This document shows, piece by piece, positions 45,117 to 53,805 of a stretch of DNA of 64,000 bases. The notes beneath the pieces were generated by a model. The model made no database searches and was not told the origin of the DNA. It saw only the letters and a list, made by a program, of their open reading frames with translations. Positions within the stretch are counted from its first letter, which is position 1, and the number at the start of each line of letters is the position of its first letter. The position numbers were made by a program, and so were the translations under genes. Origin of the DNA: Flavobacteriales bacterium (GTDB lineage Bacteria; Bacteroidota; Bacteroidia; Flavobacteriales_E; Vicingaceae); the NCBI GenBank assembly GCA_026196775.1, contig JAPHUD010000035.1, positions 50,169 through 114,168 on the forward strand, given 5' to 3'.

Positions 45117-46577
45117 TTAAATTTCTTTACGTAAACGGGCTACAGGAATATTTAATTGCTCTCGGTATTTGGCAATTGTTCTCCTAGCGATATTGTAACC
45201 TTTATCGTTAAGTAATTTAGAAAGTTTTTCGTCTGTTAATGGTTTGCGTTTATCTTCATCCTCCACAGCATTTTGCAAAATCTTTTTTACCTCCCTACTC
45301 GAAACTTCTTCGCCACTATCTGTACTTAGTGATTCTGAGAAGAATGTTTTTAAAAGAAAAGTTCCGTAAGGCGTTTGAATGTATTTACTGTTTACCACAC
45401 GAGAAACTGTTGATATGTCCATATCAATTTCTTCGGCAATATCTTTTAAAATCATTGGGACAATCAGCGTTTCGTCTCCTTCCAAAAAGTATTTTTTTTG
45501 TCTTTCAACAATAGCATCTACAGTTAACATAAGTGTGTGTTGACGTTGTTTTATGGCATCAATAAACCATTTAGCGGAGTCTAACTTTTGTTTTACAAAC
45601 ATCAATGCATCTTTCTGCGATTTTGAAGGCTTTTCTTTCTGAGCTTTGTACCCTTCAATCATTTCTTTATAAGAACGACTAACTTTTAAATCAGGTGTAT
45701 TTCTTCCATTTAAAGTGATGTCTATTTCTCCATCATCAACAGTAAGAACAAAATCAGGAACAATATGTTGAGTAACTCTTAAGCCATCATTAGATGAGTT
45801 TCCGGGTTTCGGATTTAACTTTAGAATTTCTTCAATTACTAACCTTAAGTCATCTTCAGAAATACTGAGCTTTTCAATAATTTTTGAGTAATGTTTTTTA
45901 GAAAACTCATCAAAATAGTTAGTGATAATTTCTATCGCATTTTTAGAAATAAGGGTATGATGTTTTTTCTTGTTAAGCTGAATAAGTAAACATTCTTGAA
46001 GACTTCTTGCTCCAACACCTGCAGGATCTAAATGCTGAATAAGTTTTACTATCTTTTCAACGTGTTCTTTATCAGTAATAATATTTTGGGTAAACGCTAA
46101 ATCATCAACTATGGCATTAATATCTCTGCGGAGATAACCGGCATCATCTAAACTACCAATAAGGTGTAGAGCAATGTTATGGTCATCATCATCCAAATTA
46201 AATAAATTAATTTGAGCCTCTAAGGTTTCCTGAAAAGTAGAGCCAACACTAATAGGTGTCTGTTTATCTTCATCATCTTTACTGTGATTGTTGGCAGTTA
46301 GCTTATAGCTTGGCGTATCGGAATCATCAACATAATCATCAAAATTAAACTCTTTTTCAGCTTCGCTTCGTTCTTTTTCTTCATAATCATCATGCTGAGT
46401 AAGTTCTATCTCTTCCTCTTCATCTTTACCCTCATCTAAAGCAGGATTGTTTTCCATTTCCTCTTTAATTCTTTGTTCGAGAGCAACTGTAGGCAATTGC
46501 AACAATTTCATTAACTGAATTTGTTGAGGCGATAGCTTTTGCTGTAGTTTAAAACTTAATGTTTGTTTTAGTGCCAT
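45117..46577 (-). CDS. rpoN: RNA polymerase sigma-54 factor
   Basis: 486 aa. Region I begins with the Gln/Leu-rich activator-contact helix (LSFKLQQKLSPQQIQLMKLL) and NNPALDE; an acidic region II follows (about 45-110, very Asp/Glu-rich); the core-binding region then leads to a helix-turn-helix (DIAEEIDMDISTVSRVVNSKYI) and the RpoN box ARRTIAKYREQL near the C-terminus. It needs AAA+ activators, none of which is in this window. It recognises -24/-12 promoters. Confidence 0.95.
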   Translation of the reverse strand: MALKQTLSFKLQQKLSPQQIQLMKLLQLPTVALEQRIKEEMENNPALDEGKDEEEEIELTQHDDYEEKERSEAEKEFNFDDYVDDSDTPSYKLTANNHSKDDEDKQTPISVGSTFQETLEAQINLFNLDDDDHNIALHLIGSLDDAGYLRRDINAIVDDLAFTQNIITDKEHVEKIVKLIQHLDPAGVGARSLQECLLIQLNKKKHHTLISKNAIEIITNYFDEFSKKHYSKIIEKLSISEDDLRLVIEEILKLNPKPGNSSNDGLRVTQHIVPDFVLTVDDGEIDITLNGRNTPDLKVSRSYKEMIEGYKAQKEKPSKSQKDALMFVKQKLDSAKWFIDAIKQRQHTLMLTVDAIVERQKKYFLEGDETLIVPMILKDIAEEIDMDISTVSRVVNSKYIQTPYGTFLLKTFFSESLSTDSGEEVSSREVKKILQNAVEDEDKRKPLTDEKLSKLLNDKGYNIARRTIAKYREQLNIPVARLRKEI

Positions 46578-46626
46578 TTATTATAAAGTTGAGCGTTAAG
46601 CTTCAATATTGTAGCGTAAGGCTAAA

Positions 46627-47037
46627 TTAACAATATTCGTTAAAAGCAGCAGCTAAATTTTCAGCAATCATTTCTGCTGGTCTTCCTTCAATATGATGTC
46701 TTTCAATAAAATGAACTAATTTACCATTTTTAAATAATGCCATTGATGGCGATGAAGGAGGATAAGGCAACATGTATTTTCTTGCTTGATTTACAGCTTC
46801 GGCATCAACACCTGCAAAAACAGTTGTAATTCTATCTGGACGTTTATCGTTAGTAATAGCCATACGTGCAGCAGGACGAGCATTAGCTGCGGCACAACCA
46901 CAAACAGAGTTGATTAAAACAAAAGTTGTTCCTTCGCTAGTGATGGCTTTATCAACAGCATCGGGAGTTAATAATTCTTCAAAACCTACTTCTGTAAGTT
47001 CGCTTTTCATTGGGGCTACTAATTCTGGTGGGTACAT
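46627..47037 (-). CDS. Bacilliredoxin (BrxA/BrxB, YphP/YqiW family)
   Basis: 136 aa, full length. The active site is SVCGCAAANARPA, the C-G-C motif of the DUF1094/bacilliredoxin family with a thioredoxin-like fold. In Firmicutes such proteins remove bacillithiol from mixed disulfides; whether this organism uses bacillithiol cannot be told here. Own promoter (TATTTTTG on the minus strand, 47073-47080). Confidence 0.88.
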   Translation of the reverse strand: MYPPELVAPMKSELTEVGFEELLTPDAVDKAITSEGTTFVLINSVCGCAAANARPAARMAITNDKRPDRITTVFAGVDAEAVNQARKYMLPYPPSSPSMALFKNGKLVHFIERHHIEGRPAEMIAENLAAAFNEYC

Positions 47038-47072
47038 ATTTTTAAGTTTTTTATATGACTAAATATTTTCTA

Positions 47073-47080
47073 CAAAAATA
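47073..47080 (-). promoter_or_regulatory. -7 element of the bacilliredoxin gene
   Basis: CAAAAATA on the plus strand reads TATTTTTG on the minus strand, about 36 bases before the start codon. Confidence 0.45.
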
Positions 47081-47096
47081 CTCAATCTAATCATAA

Positions 47097-47219
47097 AAAT
47101 TTTCCCAAAGAGGGGCTTTTATAAAAATTAATAGTTGGGTAGGTTTTTCTATTCGTCATTCAGGAGGAATCTTGTTGGGACAAGAGGTTGAAAAATTATT
47201 TATTGATGCAGTTCAATAA
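47097..47219 (+). pseudogene. Possible 3' remnant of a lost gene
   Basis: A 40-codon open stretch without a start codon reads in part WVGFSIRHSGGILLGQEVEK and LFIDAVQ then two stops. Composition looks coding-like, but the family is not recognised. It sits alone between the bacilliredoxin gene and dtd. It could equally be chance. Confidence 0.2.
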
Positions 47220-47275
47220 TAAATGAGGAACAAGCTTTCTTTCATATAAATTTAACAGTAATTTGAAACTCCATT

Positions 47276-47725
47276 CTAAACCCTGTTTTTACTATCAATA
47301 ATTATGGTAAATGGCCCTTCGTTGACTAAAGCCACTTTCATATACGCACCAAACTCGCCTGTTTTAAGAGGTTGTTGCAATAATGGCGTAAGTTCTTTTA
47401 TAAAATTTTGATATAAATCTATTGCTTTTGGAGGTTTAGCAGCTAAAATAAATGACGGTCGGTTACCTTTTTTGGTACTCGCCATAAGAGTAAACTGGCT
47501 GATGAGCAACACTTCACCATTAACATCATTTACAGAAAGATTAGGAATGTTGTTTTTATCATCGAAAATTCTGAGTTGAGCAACTTTTTTAGCCAACCAA
47601 GTAATATCCTCTTCTTGGTCGTTTTCTTCTACCCCTAATAAAATTAATAAGCCTTTTCCTATTGAAGTAGTTTTGTTTTCAATGCTTACCGATGCCTCAC
47701 TTACACGTTGAATTACTGCTTTCAT
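47276..47725 (-). CDS. dtd: D-aminoacyl-tRNA deacylase
   Basis: 149 aa, standard length. N-terminal MKAVIQRVSEASVSIE and the two family motifs LISQFTLMAS (active-site SQFTL) and a C-terminal NEGPFTIIIDS (N-x-GPxT/V). It hydrolyses D-amino acids from tRNA. It starts 5 bases after rsgA and is probably cotranscribed with it. Confidence 0.95.
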   Translation of the reverse strand: MKAVIQRVSEASVSIENKTTSIGKGLLILLGVEENDQEEDITWLAKKVAQLRIFDDKNNIPNLSVNDVNGEVLLISQFTLMASTKKGNRPSFILAAKPPKAIDLYQNFIKELTPLLQQPLKTGEFGAYMKVALVNEGPFTIIIDSKNRV

Positions 47726-47730
47726 AAATG

Positions 47731-48666
47731 TTAATACCCTTTTCCTCTATAGCTTTCACTTTCATTATCATCATACATCGACAAGTAATTTTGATATCTG
47801 AAATTAGCTATTTCGTTGTTTTCTACTGCTTTTTTTACGGCACATTTCGGTTCGTTAATATGCTGACAATTATTAAACTGACAATCGGGCAACAAATCTC
47901 TCATTTCAATAAAATAATGCGAAAGCTCTGTTTTATCAAAATCAATTAAGCCAAAAGCTTTAATGCCTGGAGTATCTACCACAAAACCGCCAAAAGAAAG
48001 TTCGTGCATTTCGGCATAAGTGGTGGTGTGTTTTCCTAACTGATGCGCATCAGAAATAATAGAGGTTTTAAGTTGTAAGGAAGGTTCTATAAGGTTGAGT
48101 AAAGAAGATTTTCCCACTCCCGAATGTCCTGAAACCAATGAAGTTTTATTTTTTAATTTAGCAACCAGTTGGTCAATATTTTTGTTGGCAGTTACAGAAA
48201 TTGCCATGCATTCGTAACCAATTTTAGTATAGGTTTCCATTAAAAAATGGAGTTTTTCCATATCTTTTTCGGTATAAATATCCGTTTTATTAAAAACAAT
48301 AGTGGTAGGAATGTGGTAAGCTTCGGCAGTAATTAAAAACCGATCAATAAAACCTGTAGAAGTTTCGGGCTGAGCAACGGTAGCTATTAAAATAGCTTGG
48401 TCAACATTGGCAGCAATAATATGAGCTTGCTTAGAAAGATTGACCGATTTTCTAATAATATAATTGGTTCGGGGCTTAATTTCAGAAATAACAGGGTCCG
48501 TAGCTACATCGCTAACAATAACTTTGTCGCCAACCGCTACCGGATTAGTAGTTTTAATATCCATCATTCTAAAGCTGCCTTTAATTCTCGCAGCCAAGGT
48601 CTCGCCATTATTCATGCGTACATGATACAAGTTGCCAGTAGATTTTATTACGATTCCTTCTTCCAA
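47731..48666 (-). CDS. rsgA: Ribosome small subunit-dependent GTPase RsgA
   Basis: 311 aa. OB-fold N-terminus (GNLYHVRMNNGETLAARIKG), then a circularly permuted GTPase with motifs in order G4 (NKTDIY), G1 (GHSGVGKSSLLN) and G3 (DTPGIKAFG). The C-terminal zinc-finger region contains C-x-x-NC-x-H (CQFNNCQHINEPKC). It assists late 30S maturation. Promoter TACTTTTG (minus strand, 48691-48698). Confidence 0.95.
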   Translation of the reverse strand: MEEGIVIKSTGNLYHVRMNNGETLAARIKGSFRMMDIKTTNPVAVGDKVIVSDVATDPVISEIKPRTNYIIRKSVNLSKQAHIIAANVDQAILIATVAQPETSTGFIDRFLITAEAYHIPTTIVFNKTDIYTEKDMEKLHFLMETYTKIGYECMAISVTANKNIDQLVAKLKNKTSLVSGHSGVGKSSLLNLIEPSLQLKTSIISDAHQLGKHTTTYAEMHELSFGGFVVDTPGIKAFGLIDFDKTELSHYFIEMRDLLPDCQFNNCQHINEPKCAVKKAVENNEIANFRYQNYLSMYDDNESESYRGKGY

Positions 48667-48690
48667 AATTATTTAGAATGTTAAAAAAAC

Positions 48691-48698
48691 CAAAAGTA
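48691..48698 (-). promoter_or_regulatory. -7 element of the rsgA-dtd unit
   Basis: CAAAAGTA on the plus strand is TACTTTTG on the minus strand, an exact match identical to the elements of metK and the SAM-I operon. Confidence 0.5.
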
Positions 48699-48806
48699 AG
48701 AAAATCGTAAATGTTCTAAAGCAAAATTCATTACTTTCGTGCTTCGAACTTCAAATGTTGAACTTTTAATTTATAAACTCATAACCTTTTAAACTTATAA
48801 ACTAAC

Positions 48807-49721
48807 ATGTCAGTTATAGTTAATAATGTAACCAAAATTTATGGAAAGCAAAAAGCATTAGATGATGTTTCTTTTGTTGTAGAGCCTGGTCATATTGTTG
48901 GATTTTTAGGGCCAAATGGAGCTGGAAAATCAACCATGATGAAAATCATTACTTGTTTTATTCCTCAAACATCGGGCAGTGTTTCTGTATGTGGTTATGA
49001 TGTAATTGAACATCCTATTGATGTAAAAAAGCAAGTAGGTTATTTGCCAGAACACAATCCACTTTATTTGGACATGTATGTAAAAGAATACTTGCATTTT
49101 GTTGGTGGCGTGCATCATGTTCCCAATCTTAATGCAAGAGTAAAAGAAATGATTGATATGGTAGGATTGGAAATTGAGCAAAACAAAAAAATTGGAGCTT
49201 TATCTAAAGGTTATAGACAGAGAGTAGGCTTGGCTCAAGCCATGATACATGATCCAAAAGTGTTGATTTTAGATGAGCCAACAACAGGATTAGACCCTAA
49301 TCAGTTAGAGGAAATTAGAAGCCTGATAAAAGCTATAGGAAAAGAAAAAACCATTATGCTTTCTACGCACATTATGCAAGAGGTAGAAGCTATTTGCGAT
49401 AAAACTATTATTATTAATCAAGGAAAAATTGTAGCTAATGAAACTACTGCTGAGTTAAAGCTAAGTAAGAGCAATAAAATTGTTTTAACTGTTGAGTTTG
49501 ATAAATCAACTAGTGAAGAATTATTATTAAAAATTAATGGGGTTTTAAAAGTAAAGAAAAACCCTATGAATAATTTGTGGCTATTTGAAATAGCTAATGA
49601 TGGTGTTAGAAATGCTATCTTTCAATTTGCAATGGAGCACGAAATGGTAGTACTAACACTTCAAAAAGAAAACGAAAGTTTAGAAAGTATTTTTAAGAAG
49701 TTGACTTCAAACAAAAAATAA
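48807..49721 (+). CDS. gldA: ABC transporter ATP-binding protein, GldA-like
   Basis: 304 aa. Walker A GPNGAGKST, Q-loop YLPEHNPLY, signature ALSKGYRQRVGLAQAM, Walker B VLILDEPTTGLDP and H-loop STHIMQEVE. Overall sequence and length match the gliding-motility ATPase GldA of flavobacteria (partner permeases GldF and GldG, not in the window); other drug- or copper-export ATPases of the same family are possible. A TACTTTCG at 48732-48739 may be its -7 element. Confidence 0.78.
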   Translation: MSVIVNNVTKIYGKQKALDDVSFVVEPGHIVGFLGPNGAGKSTMMKIITCFIPQTSGSVSVCGYDVIEHPIDVKKQVGYLPEHNPLYLDMYVKEYLHFVGGVHHVPNLNARVKEMIDMVGLEIEQNKKIGALSKGYRQRVGLAQAMIHDPKVLILDEPTTGLDPNQLEEIRSLIKAIGKEKTIMLSTHIMQEVEAICDKTIIINQGKIVANETTAELKLSKSNKIVLTVEFDKSTSEELLLKINGVLKVKKNPMNNLWLFEIANDGVRNAIFQFAMEHEMVVLTLQKENESLESIFKKLTSNKK

Positions 49722-49753
49722 ACTAAAAAATAGTTTAGTTTATAAAAAAAATC

Positions 49754-49761
49754 TACTTTTG
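49754..49761 (+). promoter_or_regulatory. -7 element of metK
   Basis: TACTTTTG, exact TAnnTTTG match, with initiation expected near 49768, directly before the SAM-II aptamer. Confidence 0.6.
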
Positions 49762-49771
49762 ACCCTGTTAT

Positions 49772-49820
49772 TGTGGAATGATTTGGCTGCTTGCAACCAC
49801 ATGAAAAAATGCTAAAAAGT
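49772..49820 (+). ncRNA. SAM-II riboswitch aptamer
   Basis: P1 TGTGG (49772-49776) pairs with CCACA (49797-49801), enclosing GATTTGGC and CTTGCAA, the conserved SAM-II loop; this is followed by AAAAAATGCTAAAAAG, the pseudoknot 3' strand and the conserved GCTAAA. Order and spacing fit SAM-II (class seen in alphaproteobacteria and Bacteroidota). It sits 63 bases before metK. Downstream bases can refold against it (see findings). Confidence 0.88.
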
Positions 49821-49883
49821 GTACTTTTCACATTGCTACCAGCCTACATTTCTTTTTTTATTAACTTGTTAAAATAAAATTAA

Positions 49884-51140
49884 ATGTCTTATTTATTTAC
49901 ATCCGAATCTGTATCAGAAGGGCATCCGGACAAAGTAGCCGACCAAATTTCTGACGCTTTAATTGATCATTTTTTAGCTTTTGACCCTGACTCAAAAGTA
50001 GCTTGCGAAACCTTAGTAACAACGGGTCAGGTGGTTTTAGCAGGAGAAGTTAAATCTAATACCTACTTAGATGTACAAAAAATTGCTCGTGAAACCATTA
50101 ATAAAATAGGTTATACAAAAAGTGAGTACATGTTTGATGGTAATTCATGTGGTATTTTTTCGGCTATACATGAGCAATCTCCAGATATTAATCAAGGAGT
50201 AGAAAGAAAGAAAAAAGAAGAGCAAGGTGCTGGAGATCAAGGAATGATGTTTGGCTATGCTACCAAAGAAACAGATAACTATATGCCGTTGGCATTAGAA
50301 ATCTCTCATTTGTTGTTGAAAGAATTAGCTGCTATTAGAAGAGAAGGCAAAAAAATGAAGTACCTTCGTCCTGATTCAAAATCTCAGGTAACCATTGAGT
50401 ATGATGATAATAATCAACCAGTAAGAATTGATGCTATTGTTGTTTCTACTCAGCATGATGATTTTGATACAGCAGCTAAAATGTTAAAGCAAATTAAAGA
50501 TGATGTTATTAATATTTTAATTCCAAGAGTTAAAAAATTGCTTCCAAAACATATCCAAAAATTATTTAATGATAAAATTAAATACCATGTAAACCCAACA
50601 GGAATATTTGTAATTGGTGGACCTCATGGAGATACTGGTTTAACAGGTAGAAAAATTATTGTTGATACCTATGGCGGTAAAGGAGCTCATGGAGGAGGGG
50701 CGTTTTCAGGAAAAGACCCTAGTAAAGTAGATCGTTCTGCAGCTTATGCTACAAGACATATTGCTAAAAATATGGTGGCAGCAGGTTTGTGTGATGAAGC
50801 TTTGGTACAGGTAGCTTATGCTATTGGAGTTGCTCAACCAGTAGGTTTATTTGTTTCTACTTACGGGACTTCAAAAGTGGACATGAAAGATGGAGATATT
50901 GCAAAAAAATTAATGAAGTTATTCGACTTAAGACCTTATGCAATTGAAGCCAGATTTAAATTAAGAACACCTATTTATTCTGAAACAGCTGCCTACGGAC
51001 ACATGGGAAGAACCCCACAAGAAATAACTAAAGAGTTTATTAATGGCTCTGGTGAGAAGAAGAAAGTAAAAGTAAAATTGTTCCCTTGGGAAGAGTTGGA
51101 CTATGTAAGTAAAATAAAAAAAGAGTTCAAATTAAAATAA
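49884..51140 (+). CDS. metK: S-adenosylmethionine synthetase
   Basis: 418 aa; makes SAM from methionine and ATP. Motifs in order: [12 protein letters not shown] at the start, [11 protein letters not shown], the [17 protein letters not shown] loop, and [19 protein letters not shown] (P-loop-like GGGAFSGKD). Length slightly above the usual 380-400, with a Lys-rich insertion and tail. Monocistronic and preceded by the SAM-II riboswitch, so product feedback is likely. Confidence 0.97.
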   Translation: MSYLFTSESVSEGHPDKVADQISDALIDHFLAFDPDSKVACETLVTTGQVVLAGEVKSNTYLDVQKIARETINKIGYTKSEYMFDGNSCGIFSAIHEQSPDINQGVERKKKEEQGAGDQGMMFGYATKETDNYMPLALEISHLLLKELAAIRREGKKMKYLRPDSKSQVTIEYDDNNQPVRIDAIVVSTQHDDFDTAAKMLKQIKDDVINILIPRVKKLLPKHIQKLFNDKIKYHVNPTGIFVIGGPHGDTGLTGRKIIVDTYGGKGAHGGGAFSGKDPSKVDRSAAYATRHIAKNMVAAGLCDEALVQVAYAIGVAQPVGLFVSTYGTSKVDMKDGDIAKKLMKLFDLRPYAIEARFKLRTPIYSETAAYGHMGRTPQEITKEFINGSGEKKKVKVKLFPWEELDYVSKIKKEFKLK

Positions 51141-51205
51141 ATAATTCACTTATGACGTTAATTCGATTGTCAGAACAAAAACTAAAATAAACTTAACTCA
51201 ATTAA

Positions 51206-51238
51206 TTTGATGTTTAAATATTTTTTTTTGTAATTTGG
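51206..51238 (+). promoter_or_regulatory. Probable promoter of the exbB-exbD unit
   Basis: TTTG at 51206-51209, a 21-base spacer and TAATTTGG at 51231-51238 (seven of eight matches to TAnnTTTG). The predicted leader is about 48 bases. Confidence 0.4.
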
Positions 51239-51292
51239 CAGCTGATTTTAAAAAAATAATTAATTAAAGTAAGCAATAAACAAATCAAAATT

Positions 51293-52165
51293 ATGAAACA
51301 ATTATTTGCATTATTAACATTAACAGCAGTATTAAACTTTACAAATACTACTAAAGTGTACGCTCTAGAAACAGAAACTGCAACAGAGCAAACAGCTGAA
51401 GATTCAGCAACACAAGCAAAAGCTGAAGCAGATGCTAAAGCAAAAGCGGAGGCAGATGCCAAAGCTAAAGCAGACAAAGAAGCTCAAGCAGCAGATGCAG
51501 CAACAGAAGATGTTGTTGAGGCTGATCCATCTTTTACTCAAATAATTAAACAAAAATTTATTGAAGGTGGTCCTGGGTTTATGGGTATCGTATTAGTATG
51601 TCTTATTTTAGGTTTGGCAATTGTTATTGAAAGAATTGTTTACTTAAACATGGCAACAACTAATACTAATAAATTATTAAAAAACATCGAAGATTCATTA
51701 AATGCAGGTGGTGTTGAAGCAGCTAAAGAAGTTTGCAGAAATACAAAAGGACCTGTTGCTAGCATTTTCTACCAAGGGTTGGATAGAAGTCATGAAGGAA
51801 TTGATATGGTGGAGAAATCAGTTGTTTCTTACGGTGGAGTTCAAATGGGCTTATTAGAAAAAGGAATCTCTTGGATTTCATTATTTATTGCACTTGCTCC
51901 AATGCTTGGTTTCATGGGGACAGTAATTGGTATGATTGGAGCATTTGATGCAATTGCCGCTGCGGGTGATATTTCTCCTGCTGTTGTTGCTGATGGTATT
52001 AAAGTAGCCCTTTTAACAACTGTATTTGGTTTGATAGTAGCTATTATCCTACAAATTTTTTATAATTACATTGTTGCAAAAGTGGATAACTTAGTAAACG
52101 ATATGGAAAATGCTTCTATTTCATTAATAGATTTATTAGTGAAGCACCAATTATCTAAAAAATAA
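51293..52165 (+). CDS. exbB: ExbB/TolQ/MotA proton-channel family protein
   Basis: 290 aa. A signal peptide or first helix (FALLTLTAVLNFTNTTKVYA) is followed by a Lys/Ala/Glu/Asp segment (residues 41-70) made of degenerate repeats such as KAEADAKAKAEADA, then the three-helix ExbB core (MGIVLVCLILGLAIVIERIV, ISLFIALAPMLGFMGTVIGMI and LLTTVFGLIVAIILQIFYNY). It forms the membrane proton channel with ExbD, powering TonB-type or related energised outer-membrane processes. First gene of a four-gene cluster. Confidence 0.9.
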   Translation: MKQLFALLTLTAVLNFTNTTKVYALETETATEQTAEDSATQAKAEADAKAKAEADAKAKADKEAQAADAATEDVVEADPSFTQIIKQKFIEGGPGFMGIVLVCLILGLAIVIERIVYLNMATTNTNKLLKNIEDSLNAGGVEAAKEVCRNTKGPVASIFYQGLDRSHEGIDMVEKSVVSYGGVQMGLLEKGISWISLFIALAPMLGFMGTVIGMIGAFDAIAAAGDISPAVVADGIKVALLTTVFGLIVAIILQIFYNYIVAKVDNLVNDMENASISLIDLLVKHQLSKK

Positions 52166-52183
52166 TAATAAAAACATAAAAAC

Positions 52184-52591
52184 ATGAATAACAAATTATT
52201 CAGTATCATATTATATGTATTGTTGGGACTTTCAGCAGTATTAAGTGTTCTTTTCTTTGCGGATATAGTATCTGAGGGAATGCTTATTAACTGGTGTTAC
52301 ATATTGTTAGGAATAGCTACGCTTACTGCAATAGTTTTTCCAATAATGACGATGGCACAAAACCCTAAAAATGCAAAAAATGCTTTAGTAGGTATTATAG
52401 GATTAGCAGTTGTTTTTGCTCTTGGTTATGTAATGGCTGGAGATGAAGAAGTTTTTGATGCAAGTGCTAAATTGTTAGCAGATAAGTCAACTTCACAATT
52501 ATCCGAAGCTGGCTTAAATGCTTTTTATATTTTAGGACTAGGAGCGATAGGAGTAATAATTTTTTCAGAAGTATCAAAAATATTCAAATAA
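52184..52591 (+). CDS. Small membrane protein of the exbB-exbD cluster, unknown
   Basis: 135 aa with four hydrophobic segments (ILYVLLGLSAVLSVLFFADI, LINWCYILLGIATLTAIVF, LVGIIGLAVVFALGYVMAG and LNAFYILGLGAIGVIIFSE). Not recognised. It starts 18 bases after exbB and 3 bases separate it from the first exbD. Its position between the proton-channel genes suggests a structural or regulatory part, as inference. Confidence 0.65.
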   Translation: MNNKLFSIILYVLLGLSAVLSVLFFADIVSEGMLINWCYILLGIATLTAIVFPIMTMAQNPKNAKNALVGIIGLAVVFALGYVMAGDEEVFDASAKLLADKSTSQLSEAGLNAFYILGLGAIGVIIFSEVSKIFK

Positions 52592-52594
52592 AAA

Positions 52595-53200
52595 ATGGCT
52601 AAAAGAGAAATATCAGAAATTAATGCTGGCTCAATGGCGGATATTGCATTCCTGTTGTTGATATTCTTCTTGGTAACTACCACCATGGATACGGATACAG
52701 GATTGATTAGAAAATTGCCACCACCACCAGAAGACTTAACTGAGCCGCCACCACCAATTAAACAAAGAAATATTTTTGAAATATTGGTTAATGCTAATGA
52801 TCAATTGTTGGTTGAAGGTGAGTATATGCAAGTAACAGAATTAAGAGAAAAAGCGAAGGAGTTTATTAAATCTGATGTGGGAAACCCTAATATGCCCGAG
52901 TTTAAAGAAGAACAAATTGATGGATTAGGTTTATACCCTGTTTCTAAGCAAATCATTTCATTACAAAACGATAATGGAACATCTTACGACATGTATATTA
53001 AGGTGCAAAATGAATTGGTAGCAGCATATAATGAATTAAGAAATGAATTCGCTCAGCAAAAATTCGGAAAAACTTATCAGGAGTTAACTCAACAAGCAGC
53101 AGCTTCTGAAACAGCAGAACAACAGTTAGATGCTGTTAAAAAAGTTTATCCACAAAGAATTTCTGAGGCAGAACCCAAAAAAGTAGGAGGGACCAACTAA
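52595..53200 (+). CDS. exbD: ExbD/TolR biopolymer transport protein, first copy
   Basis: 201 aa. The single N-terminal helix AGSMADIAFLLLIFFLVTTTM contains the conserved Asp used in proton translocation. A proline run (KLPPPPEDLTEPPPP) follows, then a larger periplasmic domain of about 150 residues ending in a Lys/Glu-rich tail, longer than typical ExbD (about 140 aa). Its stop overlaps the start of the second exbD by one base. Confidence 0.9.
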   Translation: MAKREISEINAGSMADIAFLLLIFFLVTTTMDTDTGLIRKLPPPPEDLTEPPPPIKQRNIFEILVNANDQLLVEGEYMQVTELREKAKEFIKSDVGNPNMPEFKEEQIDGLGLYPVSKQIISLQNDNGTSYDMYIKVQNELVAAYNELRNEFAQQKFGKTYQELTQQAAASETAEQQLDAVKKVYPQRISEAEPKKVGGTN

Positions 53201-53676
53201 TGTCAAAATTTAGAAAAAAAGGTAAAAAAAGTCAGCCTGCTGTTAATACAGCTGCACTTCCTGATATCGTTTTTATGTTGCTTTTCTTTTTTATGGTAAC
53301 AACTACTATGAGAGAAACTACTTTAAAAGTGGAAAATAAAATTCCATTTGCAACTGAAATAGAAAAATTAGAACGAAAATCATTGGTAAGTTATATTTAT
53401 ATTGGAAAACCAATTAAAGAGCTTCAACCAGTTTTTGGTACTGCACCAAGAATTCAGTTAAACGATGCTTTTAAAACCAAAGAAGACATTTTTCAGTTTG
53501 TAGAAATGGAAAGAGACGAAAGAGATGAAGCCGAAAGAAATTTGATTACTTGGTCGTTAAAAGTGGATCAAAAAACAGAGATGGGCATAGTTACCGATGT
53601 AAAGCAAGAACTTAGAAAAGCGAATGCTTTAAAAATTAATTACTCAACTAAGAAAACAGATAAAATTCTTAATTAA
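53200..53676 (+). CDS. exbD: ExbD/TolR biopolymer transport protein, second copy
   Basis: 158 aa, standard length. Basic start (SKFRKKGKKSQP), helix NTAALPDIVFMLLFFFMVTTTM with the conserved Asp, and a periplasmic domain of about 120 residues. Only distantly similar to the first copy, so the pair may form heterodimeric channel stalks. Followed by a strong terminator. Confidence 0.9.
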   Translation: MSKFRKKGKKSQPAVNTAALPDIVFMLLFFFMVTTTMRETTLKVENKIPFATEIEKLERKSLVSYIYIGKPIKELQPVFGTAPRIQLNDAFKTKEDIFQFVEMERDERDEAERNLITWSLKVDQKTEMGIVTDVKQELRKANALKINYSTKKTDKILN

Positions 53677-53696
53677 TATCATTGAGAACTTAAGTT

Positions 53697-53738
53697 ATAA
53701 AAGCTCAGTTTACAATTTGTAAACTGAGCTTTTTTTTT
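53697..53738 (+). terminator. Intrinsic terminator of the exbB-exbD unit
   Basis: Arms AAGCTCAGTTTACA (53701-53714) and TGTAAACTGAGCTT (53718-53731) with a run of T after. Very stable and correctly placed. Confidence 0.92.
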
Positions 53739-53791
53739 AGATACTGTTTAAAGTTGAACTGAGGTTTTAAACAACTTCATTTAGAATAATG

Positions 53792-53799
53792 TATTTTTG
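53792..53799 (+). promoter_or_regulatory. -7 element next to a possible leaderless start
   Basis: TATTTTTG, an exact consensus match, lies seven bases before the ATG at 53806. Initiation would fall at or beside the ATG, so the mRNA may be leaderless. Confidence 0.45.
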
Positions 53800-53805
53800 T
53801 TGTTT

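Noticed and set aside
51214..51477. Minus-strand Ser/Ala repeat ORF
   Set aside because: It is the mirror of the Lys/Ala repeat and promoter of exbB; its composition follows from the repeat.
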